From positions 42,387 to 106,386 of the forward strand of contig NZ_JAODTZ010000035.1 in assembly GCF_025399795.1 (NCBI RefSeq): a DNA stretch of 64,000 nucleotides, given 5' to 3'. Below the pieces are notes generated by a model, which saw nothing but the letters and a program-made list of their open reading frames with translations, had not been told where the DNA came from and made no database searches. Origin of the DNA: Streptomyces rhizosphaerihabitans (GTDB lineage Bacteria > Actinomycetota > Actinomycetes > Streptomycetales > Streptomycetaceae). How positions within the stretch are numbered: the first letter of the stretch is position 1; the number at the start of each line of letters is the position of its first letter. Below are positions 8,680 through 16,741 of the stretch, piece after piece. A program made the position numbers and the translations under genes.

Positions 8680-9444
8680 ATGACGTCCACGAACGACCGC
8701 GTCGTCCCACCCGCCGCCCGGCGGCGCAGACGCCCCACCAAGTCCGGCGTCGTCCTCTCCGAGGAGCTGATCGTCGAGACCGCCCTGCGTCTGCTCAAGG
8801 AACACGGCGCCGACGCGCTCACCGTCCGCCGCCTCGGCCTCGCCCTCGGCGCCGACCCCAGCGCCCTGTACCGCTACTTCCGCGACACCGACGACCTGCT
8901 GCTGGCCATCGCCGACGAGCTCATCGGCCGGACGCTGCGGACCTGGCACCCCACGGGGGACTGGCGTGCCGACCTCAGGGACCTCGGCCTGCGCGTGCAC
9001 TCCGGTTCCCTCGCCCATCCGCAGGCCGCCGTGCTCAGCTCCTACCGGGTGACCGGCCGGGTCCACGAGATCGCGGCGGTGGAGACGATCATCGGCGTGC
9101 TCCGCGGCGCGGGATTCCCCGATCCCGAGGCCGTACGGATCTACCACGCCTTCGTCGACCAGGCGCTCGCGTTCGCGGCCCTGGACGCCGCGAGCGTCGC
9201 CCTGCCCCGGGCCGCACGGGACGCCGAGGCCGGCGTGTGGCGGGCGACGTACGCCCGGCTGCCCGTGGACAGCCACCCGAACATCGCGGCGACGGCCCGC
9301 CACCTCGTGCTCGACATGGGACGCAGCGCCTATCCGACGGCGCTCGACCTGCTGCTGAGCGCGGCGGCGGCCCGGCTCACGGAGATCACCGGCGGCGGGG
9401 ACGCGAAGGGAACCCCACAGCGCCCACCCGGCCCGTCACACTGA
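8680..9444 (+). CDS. TetR family transcriptional regulator
   Basis: 254 aa. A basic N terminus (ARRRRRPTKSG) precedes a TetR HTH (ALTVRRLGLALGADPSALYRYFRDTDDLLLAIADEL, residues ~47-82). The long ligand domain resembles TetR_C-type regulators. The start is ATG 8680 with GGAGGGAGA 4-9 nt upstream. It is divergent from the permease-amidohydrolase operon, which it most likely represses. Confidence 0.88.
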   Translation: MTSTNDRVVPPAARRRRRPTKSGVVLSEELIVETALRLLKEHGADALTVRRLGLALGADPSALYRYFRDTDDLLLAIADELIGRTLRTWHPTGDWRADLRDLGLRVHSGSLAHPQAAVLSSYRVTGRVHEIAAVETIIGVLRGAGFPDPEAVRIYHAFVDQALAFAALDAASVALPRAARDAEAGVWRATYARLPVDSHPNIAATARHLVLDMGRSAYPTALDLLLSAAAARLTEITGGGDAKGTPQRPPGPSH

Positions 9445-9536
9445 GGCACGCTCGGCCGTCAAACCCGGCGGAGCGACTTGCTCGCCCTTATCGCACGTGT
9501 GCCGCCGTACGCCGTCGACCAGGAGGCTGTCCGCAG

Positions 9537-9998
9537 ATGAACCCGCCCGCACGCACCCAGAAGCAGCGCAAGCAGGACACCCTCAACCGGCTGGAGAGCG
9601 ATGTCGACGCCTGGGTGTCGACCGCCGACAGCGCCGGCGGAACGCCCTATCTGGTCCCGCTGTCCTACCTCTGGGACGGGACGACCGTGCTGCTGGCCAC
9701 CCCCGCAGCCAGTCCCACGGGCCGCAACCTGCGGGCGACCGGCGCCGTACGGCTCGGGATCGGGCCGACCCGTGACGTGGTCATGATCGACGGCACCGTC
9801 CGGACACTCGAAGCCGACGAACTGCCGGACGGAACCGGCGACGCGTTCGCCACCAGGACCGGCTTCGACCCGCGCCGACTCACCACCCATTACCAGTACT
9901 TCAGTGTCACGCCACAGCGCGTGCAGGCCTGGCGCGAGGCAAACGAGATCTCCGGCCGCGACCTCATGCGGGACGGTGAATGGCTGGTGGCCGACTGA
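9537..9998 (+). CDS. Pyridoxamine 5'-phosphate oxidase-like (PPOX/F420-binding fold) protein
   Basis: 153 aa with a split beta-barrel flavin/F420-binding fold: LVPLSYLWDGTTVLLATPAASPTGRNLRATGAVRLGIG and RDVVMIDGTVR. Members of this superfamily use FMN or F420 to reduce small molecules, or only bind cofactor. The start ATG 9537 has AGGAGG 10 nt upstream, which excludes the longer reading back to 9237. It is followed 84 bp later by a VOC-fold gene, perhaps co-transcribed. Substrate unknown. Confidence 0.82.
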   Translation: MNPPARTQKQRKQDTLNRLESDVDAWVSTADSAGGTPYLVPLSYLWDGTTVLLATPAASPTGRNLRATGAVRLGIGPTRDVVMIDGTVRTLEADELPDGTGDAFATRTGFDPRRLTTHYQYFSVTPQRVQAWREANEISGRDLMRDGEWLVAD

Positions 9999-10082
9999 AT
10001 TCCCCGAGCCGGGTAACCCGGGACGACAGGGCAGTGGCGGCCCGACGCCGCCCGTCGTCCCGGAACCCCTCACGGAGGAAAC

Positions 10083-10475
10083 ATGGCACTGGTCACGGCA
10101 GCCGTCGTGGTGCTGGACTGCGCCGAGCCCGAGAAGCTCGCCGCCTTCTACAAGGAACTGCTCGACGCCGAGGAGACGGACGCGAGCGCGAACCGCGTCG
10201 AGATCAAGGGCACCGACGGGATGCGGATGGCCTTCCGCCGTGACGGGAATGTCACACCGCCCAGCTGGCCGCGTCCCGAGAACGCCTTCCAGGCCCACAT
10301 CGACTTCCACGTGGACGACCTCGACCAGGTGGAGCTCGTGGTGGTCGGCCTGGGCGGCCGGCCGCTCGACACCAAGGACGCGTCCGGCCCGTACGAGGAA
10401 CGTGGCTACGCCGACCCGGCCGGACACTCCTTCACCCTGCGCTGCGTACGGTCGACGGCCCCCAAACAGGGCTGA
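10083..10475 (+). CDS. VOC family (glyoxalase/bleomycin-resistance fold) protein
   Basis: 130 aa forming two beta-alpha-beta-beta-beta modules: VVVLDCAEPEKLAAFYKELLDAE and IDFHVDDLDQVELVVVGLGGRPLD, ending in YADPAGHSFTLRCV. This is the usual VOC-fold layout of dioxygenases, isomerases and antibiotic-binding proteins. A strong GGAGG lies 5 nt before ATG 10083. The exact activity cannot be assigned. Confidence 0.82.
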   Translation: MALVTAAVVVLDCAEPEKLAAFYKELLDAEETDASANRVEIKGTDGMRMAFRRDGNVTPPSWPRPENAFQAHIDFHVDDLDQVELVVVGLGGRPLDTKDASGPYEERGYADPAGHSFTLRCVRSTAPKQG

Positions 10476-10482
10476 CCGGCCC

Positions 10483-10555
10483 GCCGCCGGAACCGGCCGG
10501 GGGTCTCCGCCGGAAACCGGCCGGGCTCCTCCCCGGAACCGGCCCGGAGTCTCCG
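10483..10555. repeat. Three tandem GC-rich repeats of ~24 bp
   Basis: The gap between the convergent VOC and DUF4235 genes holds three degenerate copies of a unit like CCGGAACCGGCCGGG followed by TCTCC or TCCTCC. No coding sense is supported on either strand. Confidence 0.6.
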
Positions 10556-10566
10556 CCGAGCGGGGC

Positions 10567-10872
10567 TCAGTCGCGGCCGGACTTGTCGGGGGAGGGCCAC
10601 ACGCCGGTGGAGCGTTCGATGGCCTTCGCGCCCGAGCGGTCCACCGCGCTGCGCACGACGGCGAAGATCGCGCCCTGGAGGGCGGCGGCGAGCAGCACCT
10701 CGCCCCAGCCGCGGTTCTTGTCCAGGGCGTCGGGAGCGTCTTCCTCGCGACGTATCGCCATCCAGGTCTTCTGGAAGGCGAGTCCGGCGAGGGAGCCTCC
10801 GGCCCAGCTCAGCACGAAGCCGATCGGCTTGTAGGCCAGGGACAGCTGGCGCTTCTTCTGCTTCTTGGACAT
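10567..10872 (-). CDS. DUF4235 family membrane-associated protein
   Basis: 101 aa. A lysine-rich start (MSKKQKKRQ) leads into YKPIGFVLSWAGGSLAGLAFQKTW and LLAAALQGAIFAVVRSAVDR, two hydrophobic segments typical of DUF4235, a small actinobacterial family of unknown function. Longer frames reading through to 12711 are antisense to the cation transporter. It is monocistronic and converges with the VOC gene. Confidence 0.85.
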   Translation of the reverse strand: MSKKQKKRQLSLAYKPIGFVLSWAGGSLAGLAFQKTWMAIRREEDAPDALDKNRGWGEVLLAAALQGAIFAVVRSAVDRSGAKAIERSTGVWPSPDKSGRD

Positions 10873-11022
10873 CTGAGGCTCCTTCTCCGCTCCCGAGGCC
10901 GCGGGCGTGCGCCGGCCTCCTCCCACCGGGTACGGGTGCCCGATGTGCGGCACCCCTACCCCTCGGTCCGATTCTGTCGGCCGGCGCGGTGTGAGGTGGA
11001 GGGCCAGGGGAAACCGGCCGGT

Positions 11023-12123
11023 GTGAGCGGTGAAGAAACGAAGGAATCGACGGATCGCGACCATTCGACGCGCCGGAAGCAGCAGGATCGGCGGAATCGG
11101 CGGAATCGGCAGAAGGAGGACGGCTCGGACAGCAGGACCAGGGTCACCGTGATCGTGGCACTGGGCGCGAACCTGCTGATCGCCGTGGCCAAGGCCGTGG
11201 GCGGACTGATCGCGGGATCGCCCGCGCTGCTCTCGGAGGCCGCGCACTCCGTGGCGGACAGCATGAACGAGGTGTTCCTGCTGGCCGCGCTCCGCCGCAG
11301 TCGCCGCCCCGCCGACCGCAGGCATCCGTTCGGCTACGGCAAGGAACGGTTCTTCTGGTCCCTGCTCGCGGCCGTCGGCATCTTCGTCATGGGCGGCTGC
11401 TTCTCGTTCTTCCAGGGCTTCGAGGCGCTCCGCAACGGCGCCGACGAATCCTTCGGGGGCTACATGGTGGGCATCGCGGTGCTCGTTGTCGCCCTGCTCG
11501 CCGAGGGCGGCTCGCTGTTGCGGGCGCTGCACCAGGTACGCGGTCAGGGCGGTGCCGGCGGCATGCGGGACCCCGCCCTGCGTACCGTCGTCGCCGAGGA
11601 CGGTACGGCGGTGCTCGGCGTGAGCCTCGCGATCGTCGGCATGGTGCTCCACATGGTCACGGGCCAGGTCGTGTGGGAGGCCTCCGCCTCCTTCGCCATC
11701 GGGCTGCTGCTCGTGTGCATCGCCTTCTGGCTCGGCCGGGACGCGCGCGAACAGCTCATCGGGCGGGCCGTCGACGAGGAGCAGAGCGGCCGGATCCGCG
11801 AACTGCTGAAGGCGCAGCCCGAGATCGACAGCGTCGAGGCGCTGCTGACCATGGAGCTGGGCCTCGACTCGACCTTGGTGGCCGCCCGGATCGATCTGGT
11901 TCCCGGGCTCGACAGCGAGGAGGTCGAGGAGGTCGCCGTCCGCATCAAACGCTCGGTCGCCCACACCTTCCCCGAGGCCGACCAGATCTTCCTCGACGTG
12001 ACCGACGCCCGGGCGGCGCGAGCGGCCGCGCGCCGCGGCGAGACGGGGGCGAGCGACCGGGCGGGGGCCCGCGACGCGACAGCAGGAAACCCCGCCGCGA
12101 CGGGGGAACGCGGCGGGGCCTGA
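11023..12123 (+). CDS. Cation diffusion facilitator (CDF) family transporter
   Basis: 366 aa. A very hydrophilic, Arg/Gln-rich N terminus is followed by about six membrane helices carrying LLSEAAHSVADSMNEVFLLAAL (helix 2, with the metal-binding HxxxD-like pair) and GVSLAIVGMVLHMVTG. The cytosolic C-terminal domain has the ferredoxin-like fold of CDF exporters. It should export a divalent metal ion such as Zn, Mn or Fe in exchange for protons. Start: GTG 11023 is chosen; GTG 10996 is also in frame, and neither has a strong ribosome site. An Ala/Arg/Gly-rich tail ends the protein. A perfect 19-bp hairpin follows. Confidence 0.85.
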   Translation: MSGEETKESTDRDHSTRRKQQDRRNRRNRQKEDGSDSRTRVTVIVALGANLLIAVAKAVGGLIAGSPALLSEAAHSVADSMNEVFLLAALRRSRRPADRRHPFGYGKERFFWSLLAAVGIFVMGGCFSFFQGFEALRNGADESFGGYMVGIAVLVVALLAEGGSLLRALHQVRGQGGAGGMRDPALRTVVAEDGTAVLGVSLAIVGMVLHMVTGQVVWEASASFAIGLLLVCIAFWLGRDAREQLIGRAVDEEQSGRIRELLKAQPEIDSVEALLTMELGLDSTLVAARIDLVPGLDSEEVEEVAVRIKRSVAHTFPEADQIFLDVTDARAARAAARRGETGASDRAGARDATAGNPAATGERGGA

Positions 12124-12228
12124 CACGCGAATGCCCGACGTCCGACGCTTCATGCACATCGGCACCGCCGAATCCGGGAGTGTCCGGCGCCGCCCGGTGT
12201 ACCGGACGTGCCGTCCGGCCCGCGCACA

Positions 12229-12274
12229 GGGAAGGGGCCCGTACCGGTGCGCGTGCCGGTACGGGCCCCTTCCC
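12229..12274. terminator. Strong bidirectional terminator (19-bp stem)
   Basis: GGGAAGGGGCCCGTACCGG (12229-12247) is perfectly complementary to the sequence at 12256-12274 across an 8-nt loop. It lies between the convergent CDF gene and the deazaflavin enzyme gene. Confidence 0.85.
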
Positions 12275-12305
12275 CGCGTGGGTGTTCCCTGAGAGTGGGC
12301 CGGAG

Positions 12306-12749
12306 TCAGCCGGTCGGCTCCAGTACGAAGACGGGGATCTCCCGGTCGGTCTTCTTCTGATAGTCGGCGTACGGGGGATACGCGGCGACCGCGCGCTCCC
12401 ACCACTGGGCCTTCTCCTCGCCGGTGATCTCCCGGGCCGTGAACTTCTTGCGCACGGGCCCGTCCTGGAGCTCGACGTGAGGATCGGACGTGATGTTGAA
12501 GTACCAGACCGGATGCTTGGGAGCACCACCGAGCGACGCCACCACCGCGTAGCGTCCGTCGTGCTCGACGCGCATCAGCGGGGTCTTGCGGATCTTGCCG
12601 CTCTTGGCACCGCGTGTCGTGAGAATGATGACGGGCATGCCGGTGTCCATCAGTGTCGTTCCCTTGGTCCCACCGGAACCCTCGTACAACTCCACCTGGT
12701 CCCGCACCCACTGCGTGGGGCTGGGCTCGTACTCGCCCTCAAGTGGCAT
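12306..12749 (-). CDS. Deazaflavin (F420)-dependent nitroreductase family protein
   Basis: 147 aa of the DDN family, a split beta-barrel that binds cofactor F420. It begins MPLEGEYEPSPTQWVRDQVE, the usual start of actinobacterial members, and contains ILTTRGAKSGKIRKTPLMRVEHDGRYAVVASLGGAPKHP and WYFNITSDPHVELQDG, the F420-binding and core motifs. The start ATG 12749 has GGAAG just upstream, so the extra 49 residues readable upstream are not used. It reduces small substrates with F420H2; the natural substrate is not evident. Confidence 0.9.
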   Translation of the reverse strand: MPLEGEYEPSPTQWVRDQVELYEGSGGTKGTTLMDTGMPVIILTTRGAKSGKIRKTPLMRVEHDGRYAVVASLGGAPKHPVWYFNITSDPHVELQDGPVRKKFTAREITGEEKAQWWERAVAAYPPYADYQKKTDREIPVFVLEPTG

Positions 12750-12918
12750 GACTTCCGTCCCATCGTCGCGTCGGACTGGTCGTGTCTCGGGACGATTCAA
12801 CACCAGTGCGGACGTGAATCTTCCGCACCGCCGCCCCGCGTGGCTTTCCGCGCCGGGCCGATCCCCCGGTGAGGTGTACCGGGAGATCGGGCGCACACCT
12901 GCGACAGACCTCGTGCTC

Positions 12919-13551
12919 TCATGGCGCGGCCATCAGGACCCGTACGGCCAGCAGCATGATCAGGCCGCTCGACGCGAGCCCCGTCACCAGCCGTCCCCGG
13001 TGGCCCGTCAGGGTTCGGCCGAGCAGTGCGCCGCCCCCGGCGATCAGGAGCTGCCAGCTCGCGGACGCGGCGAACGCGGCGAGGACGAACACCCCCTGCT
13101 CCAGGGGACGTACCGCCTCGGCCGTACGGCTGCCGAGCACCAGCGCGGCGAAGTAGACGACCGTGGTGGGGTTGAGCAGGGTGATCCCCAGCAGCGCCAG
13201 GTAGGCGCGGGCCGGGTGCGGGGGATCCTGGCCGGTCCGTTCGGCGAGCCGGCGCTCGCGGTACTGGCGGACCGCGCCGATCGCACCGCGGACCGCCAGC
13301 GCGGCGAGGACCAGCACGGAGGCCCACCGCAGCGGGAGCAGTATCGGCTGGAGCCCGGCGGCGAGCGCCGTACCGCCGAGGGCGGCGACGAGGGCGTACA
13401 GTCCGTCGGCCGTCGCGACGCCCAGCGCGGCCGAGGCGCCGATCCGCAGGGACGTACGAGCGGTGAGGGAGACGAGATAGGTCGCGACCGCTCCCACGGG
13501 CATGGCGATGCCATAGCCCGCGAGAAGCCCCGCGACGAGCGCGGCCGTCAC
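12919..13551 (-). CDS. LysE family exporter
   Basis: 210 aa with six hydrophobic segments; LLAGYGIAMPVGAVATYLV and LLNPTTVVYFAALVL are the LysE/RhtB signatures. These proteins export amino acids or related small molecules. The start is GTG 13551, based on where homology begins; it overlaps the stop of a 35-codon reading frame that begins at 13655, so coupling to a leader peptide is conceivable but unsupported. Divergent from the P450 gene. Confidence 0.82.
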   Translation of the reverse strand: MTAALVAGLLAGYGIAMPVGAVATYLVSLTARTSLRIGASAALGVATADGLYALVAALGGTALAAGLQPILLPLRWASVLVLAALAVRGAIGAVRQYRERRLAERTGQDPPHPARAYLALLGITLLNPTTVVYFAALVLGSRTAEAVRPLEQGVFVLAAFAASASWQLLIAGGGALLGRTLTGHRGRLVTGLASSGLIMLLAVRVLMAAP

Positions 13552-13908
13552 GACCGGGGAAGCTCGGGCCTCCGCGGTCGGCCGGGCTGCTGCTGGACTC
13601 GCACCGGACGAACGGCGGCGGAGGTCGGCGGCAGGAAGGCTTCGATCGTGGACATGGGCCGATGTTCGGGCCACCGGACATGCCTGCGCAACCGATTTTC
13701 GGAAGGGTGTTCTGGAGGAGTTCGAGCCATGACCGCGCAGGCTGGGCGTCGGCGGGGCGGGAAACCGGGGGAAAACCGGAAGCGGGCCCGCCCTGCTTCG
13801 GCCAGATCGCGCGATCGGCTCATCTGGCCGAACTTCGCGTGGCCGGATAGGTGCCTGGGGCATCTAATGAAGATCGGCAAGAGGGAACCGTCGCATGTGA
13901 GGTCACTC
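13552..13908. other. Divergent intergenic region, LysE / P450
   Basis: 357 bp between the LysE start and the P450 start. It contains a 35-codon minus-strand frame (13655-13548) that stops over the LysE GTG and has no clear ribosome site. I see no hairpin or repeat. Promoters for both flanking genes must lie here, but no -10/-35 pair stands out. Confidence 0.5.
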
Positions 13909-15165
13909 ATGACAGAAACTCCCCTGACCCAGTCCCCGGCATCAGAGCTCTCCGCGGCCCGGTCCGCCGCGGCCCGGCTCGATCCACCGATCGCCTTCCC
14001 GCAGGACCGAACGTGCCCCTACCACCCGCCCGCCGCCTACGCGCCGTTGCGTGAGGGGCGTCCGCTGTCTCGGATCTCCCTCTTCGACGGACGTGGAGTC
14101 TGGGTGGTCACCGGTCACGCCGTCGCCCGTGAACTCCTCGCCGACCCGCGGCTGTCCTCGGACCGCACGCTGCGGGCGTTCCCGGCGGTCACCGAGCGGT
14201 TCGCGGCGGCGCGCAACCGCCGGATCGCGCTGCTCGGTGTCGACGACCCTGAGCACCACGTCCAACGCCGCATGCTGGTACCGAGTTTCACCCTCAAGCG
14301 GACCGGCGCGCTGCGCCCCGGCATCCAGGAGACCGTCGACCGGCTGCTCGACCGGATGGCCGAACAGGGCCCGCCGGCCGAGCTGGTGAACGACTTCGCG
14401 CTCCCCGTGCCCTCCATGGTGATCTGCGCCCTCCTCGGTGTTCCGTACGGCGACCACGACTTCTTCGAGGCGCAGTCCCGTCGGCTGCTGCGTGGCCCGG
14501 CCGCCGTCGACACCGAGGACGCCCGCGACCAACTGGACGCCTATTTCGGGTCGTTGATCGACCGTAAGCAGAAGGATCCCGGGGACGGACTCCTCGACGA
14601 ACTCATCCACGATCAGCTGCGCGAGGGAAGGGCGGACCGCCAGGAGCTGATCTCGCTGGCGACCATCCTGCTCGTCGCCGGGCACGAGACGACGGCGAAC
14701 ATGATCTCGCTCGGCACCTTCACCCTGCTCAGGCATCCGGAGCGGCTCGCCGAACTGCGGGCGGAACCGGCGCTGATGCCCGCCGCCGTCGAGGAGTTGC
14801 TGCGGTTCCTGTCCATCGCGGACGGGCTGCTCCGCGTCGCGACCGAGGACATCGAGGTGGCCGGGACGACGATCCGCGAAGACGAGGGCGTTGTCTTCTC
14901 CACGTCCGTCATCAACCGTGACGAGCACACCTTCCCCGGGCCCGACGCCCTGGACTGGCACCGCTCGGCCCGGCACCATGTCGCGTTCGGCTTCGGCATC
15001 CACCAGTGCCTGGGCCAGAACCTCGCCCGGGCCGAGATGGAGATCGCGTTGCTGTCGCTCTTCGACCGGTTCCCCGGCCTGCGGCTCGCCGCCCCCGCCG
15101 ACGCCATCGCGTTCAAGCCCGGAGACACGATCCAGGGGATGCTGGAACTCCCCGTGACCTGGTAA
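13909..15165 (+). CDS. Cytochrome P450 (CYP105-like)
   Basis: 418 aa. The I-helix oxygen-activation motif AGHETT is at residues 257-262, the K-helix region has AVEELLRFL, and the haem-binding loop FGFGIHQCLGQNLARAE places the ligand cysteine at C367. The N-terminal CPYHPPAAYAPLREGRPLSRI and MVICALLGVPYGDHDFFEAQSRRLLRG are reminiscent of the CYP105 family. Start: ATG 13909 with GAGGT 6 nt upstream; an in-frame ATG at 13867 is possible. A ferredoxin gene follows within about 10 bp, giving the usual P450-electron donor pair. No biosynthetic core enzymes are adjacent, so the substrate is unknown. Confidence 0.93.
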   Translation: MTETPLTQSPASELSAARSAAARLDPPIAFPQDRTCPYHPPAAYAPLREGRPLSRISLFDGRGVWVVTGHAVARELLADPRLSSDRTLRAFPAVTERFAAARNRRIALLGVDDPEHHVQRRMLVPSFTLKRTGALRPGIQETVDRLLDRMAEQGPPAELVNDFALPVPSMVICALLGVPYGDHDFFEAQSRRLLRGPAAVDTEDARDQLDAYFGSLIDRKQKDPGDGLLDELIHDQLREGRADRQELISLATILLVAGHETTANMISLGTFTLLRHPERLAELRAEPALMPAAVEELLRFLSIADGLLRVATEDIEVAGTTIREDEGVVFSTSVINRDEHTFPGPDALDWHRSARHHVAFGFGIHQCLGQNLARAEMEIALLSLFDRFPGLRLAAPADAIAFKPGDTIQGMLELPVTW

Positions 15166-15173
15166 GGGGCTTG

Positions 15174-15380
15174 GTGGGTATGGACATCGGCATCGCGATC
15201 GACAAGGACGTCTGCATCGGCGCGGGCCAGTGCGCCCTCGCCGCCCCGGGCGTCTTCACCCAGGACGACGACGGATTCAGCGCGCTGCTGCCGGGCCGCG
15301 CGGACGGCGACGGCGACCCGATGCTGGGGGAGGCGGTACGGGCGTGCCCGGTCGGCGCCATCACGGTGACGCAGGCCTGA
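15174..15380 (+). CDS. [3Fe-4S]-type ferredoxin, P450 partner
   Basis: 68 aa from GTG 15174, or 66 from ATG 15180; AAGGGG lies a few bases before the GTG. Cysteines are in CIGAGQC (CxxxxxC, with Ala in place of the middle Cys) and ACPVGAI (CP), the pattern of single-cluster [3Fe-4S] ferredoxins that deliver electrons to P450s. It directly follows the P450 gene and should be co-transcribed. No ferredoxin reductase is nearby, so a general cellular reductase probably serves it. Confidence 0.88.
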   Translation: MGMDIGIAIDKDVCIGAGQCALAAPGVFTQDDDGFSALLPGRADGDGDPMLGEAVRACPVGAITVTQA

Positions 15381-15564
15381 GGCACTTCTTCGGCCTCGGT
15401 GCGCATGGCGGGCGGCCGGCTCGCCGCACGCCATGCGCGCGGGCGTGCGGCGTGCGGCCCGACGGCAGCCAGGGCGTCCTCTCCGAAGCCACCGAACTCG
15501 GTGCCCGCCCCGTTCGTTGGCTGTCAGAGACGGAGAACGCCCGTCCTCCCGTGTCAGTGTCCGC

Positions 15565-15588
15565 AACCGCATCCAGAACCGCATCCAG
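15565..15588. repeat. Perfect 12-bp tandem duplication
   Basis: AACCGCATCCAG occurs twice head to tail (15565-15576, 15577-15588), flanked by several GTGTCAGTGTCCG-like words. It lies in the leader between the ferredoxin and the NTF2-like gene; function unknown. Confidence 0.7.
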
Positions 15589-15643
15589 ATCCGTGTCCGA
15601 GTCGCATCAGTGTCCGTTTCCATCCGTGTGCCGAGGAGTCCCC

Positions 15644-16102
15644 ATGAGCGACCGTCCGCCCCTGCCGCCCTTCACCCGCGAGACCGCCCTCCAGAAGGTC
15701 CAGGCCGCCGAGGACGCCTGGAACACCCGCGACCCGCACAAGGTCTCGCTCGCCTACTCGGAGGACTCGGTCTGGCGCAACCGGGACACCTTTGTCACGG
15801 GCCGCGCCCGGATCGTCGAGCTGCTCACGGCCAAGTGGGCCCGCGAGCACGAATACGCCCTGCGCAAGAACCTCTGGGCCTTCGACGGCAACCGCATCGC
15901 CGTCCGTTTCCAGTACGAGTCGCGGGACGCCGACGGCCAGTGGTGGCGCTCCTACGGCAACGAACTGTGGGAGTTCGACGAGCACGGTCTGATGACCCGG
16001 CGCGAAGCCTCCATCAACGACGTTCCGATCGAGGAGAAGGAACGACGGATCCTCGGCCCGCGCCCGGAGTCGGAATGCGGGGAGACCTTCCCTCTCGAGT
16101 AG
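15644..16102 (+). CDS. NTF2/SnoaL-like protein (DUF1348)
   Basis: 152 aa. LQKVQAAEDAWNTRDPHKVSLAYSEDSVWRNRDTFVTGRARI is the cone-shaped NTF2-like fold as seen in DUF1348, and WWRSYGNELWEFDEHGLMTRREASIND is the conserved C-terminal half of that family. Some NTF2-like proteins are isomerases or hydratases; no catalytic assignment is possible for DUF1348. Start ATG 15644 has GAGGAG about 8 nt upstream. It stands alone downstream of a 262-bp gap from the ferredoxin. Confidence 0.85.
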   Translation: MSDRPPLPPFTRETALQKVQAAEDAWNTRDPHKVSLAYSEDSVWRNRDTFVTGRARIVELLTAKWAREHEYALRKNLWAFDGNRIAVRFQYESRDADGQWWRSYGNELWEFDEHGLMTRREASINDVPIEEKERRILGPRPESECGETFPLE

Positions 16103-16154
16103 GGGAGCCCTGCCCCCTTCGGTGGCGAGGCCGGATCTTCCATAGGGTTCCCCT

Positions 16155-16688
16155 GTGAGCGAACCCACCGAGAAGCCCTTCCTCTACGTCGTCGTGTGCG
16201 CGGCGGGCATCGCCGAGGACATCGGCACGTTGATCACCGCGGCGCAGGAGCGGGGCTGGGAGGTCGGCGTCATCGCCACGCCCCAGGGACTCGGCTTCTT
16301 CGACGCGGCGGCGGTCGAGGAGCGGACCGGCCGCCCGATCCGCTCCGCCTGGCGGGCCCCGGGGGATCCGCGCCCCTTCCCCGCACCGGACGCGGTGGCC
16401 CTCGCACCGGCCACCTTCAACACCGTCAACAAGTGGGCGTCGGGCATATCCGACACCCTCGCCCTCGGAACGCTGTGCGAGGCATACGGACTCGGCGTCC
16501 CCATCGCCGTACTGCCCTGTGTGAACGAGGCGTTGGCGGCTCACCCCGCCTACCGCGCCAGTGTCGAGAGGCTGAACGGGATGGGCGTCCGCTTCGGTGA
16601 CCCGTACGCCGGGGAGGTCCAACAGGACGGCGGGCGAAAGGATTTCCAGTGGGAGCGGGTGCTGGACCTGCTCACGCCCGACGAGTGA
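16155..16688 (+). CDS. Flavoprotein-fold (PPC decarboxylase-like) protein
   Basis: 177 aa resembling the Flavoprotein domain family (phosphopantothenoylcysteine decarboxylase and epidermin decarboxylase fold): FLYVVVCAAGIAEDIGTLITAAQERGWEVGVIATPQGLGF, then DAVALAPATFNTVNKWASGISDTLALG, the usual FMN-binding APAT motif. It is a stand-alone single domain. Start GTG 16155. The substrate is unknown; the APATFNTVNKWA segment is common to a Streptomyces family of uncharacterised members. Confidence 0.82.
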   Translation: MSEPTEKPFLYVVVCAAGIAEDIGTLITAAQERGWEVGVIATPQGLGFFDAAAVEERTGRPIRSAWRAPGDPRPFPAPDAVALAPATFNTVNKWASGISDTLALGTLCEAYGLGVPIAVLPCVNEALAAHPAYRASVERLNGMGVRFGDPYAGEVQQDGGRKDFQWERVLDLLTPDE

Positions 16689-16704
16689 TGGCGGGTCGCG
16701 TCAC

Positions 16705-16737
16705 ACCCGACCGGTGACGGTGACGGTGACGTCGGGT
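16705..16737. terminator. Bidirectional terminator hairpin
   Basis: ACCCGAC (16705-16711) pairs with GTCGGGT (16731-16737) around a loop of GGTGAC triplet-like repeats, between the convergent flavoprotein and GT39 genes. Confidence 0.5.
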
Positions 16738-16741
16738 CGGC

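Noticed and set aside
5394..8822. Single 1142-codon minus-strand frame
   Set aside because: Only the part from ATG 7025 matches an amidohydrolase; the upstream portion is antisense/out of frame to the APC permease and is a high-GC shadow.
13548..13655. 35-codon ORF overlapping the LysE start
   Set aside because: It stops over the GTG start, which would fit a coupled leader peptide, but it has no ribosome site and no recognisable sequence.
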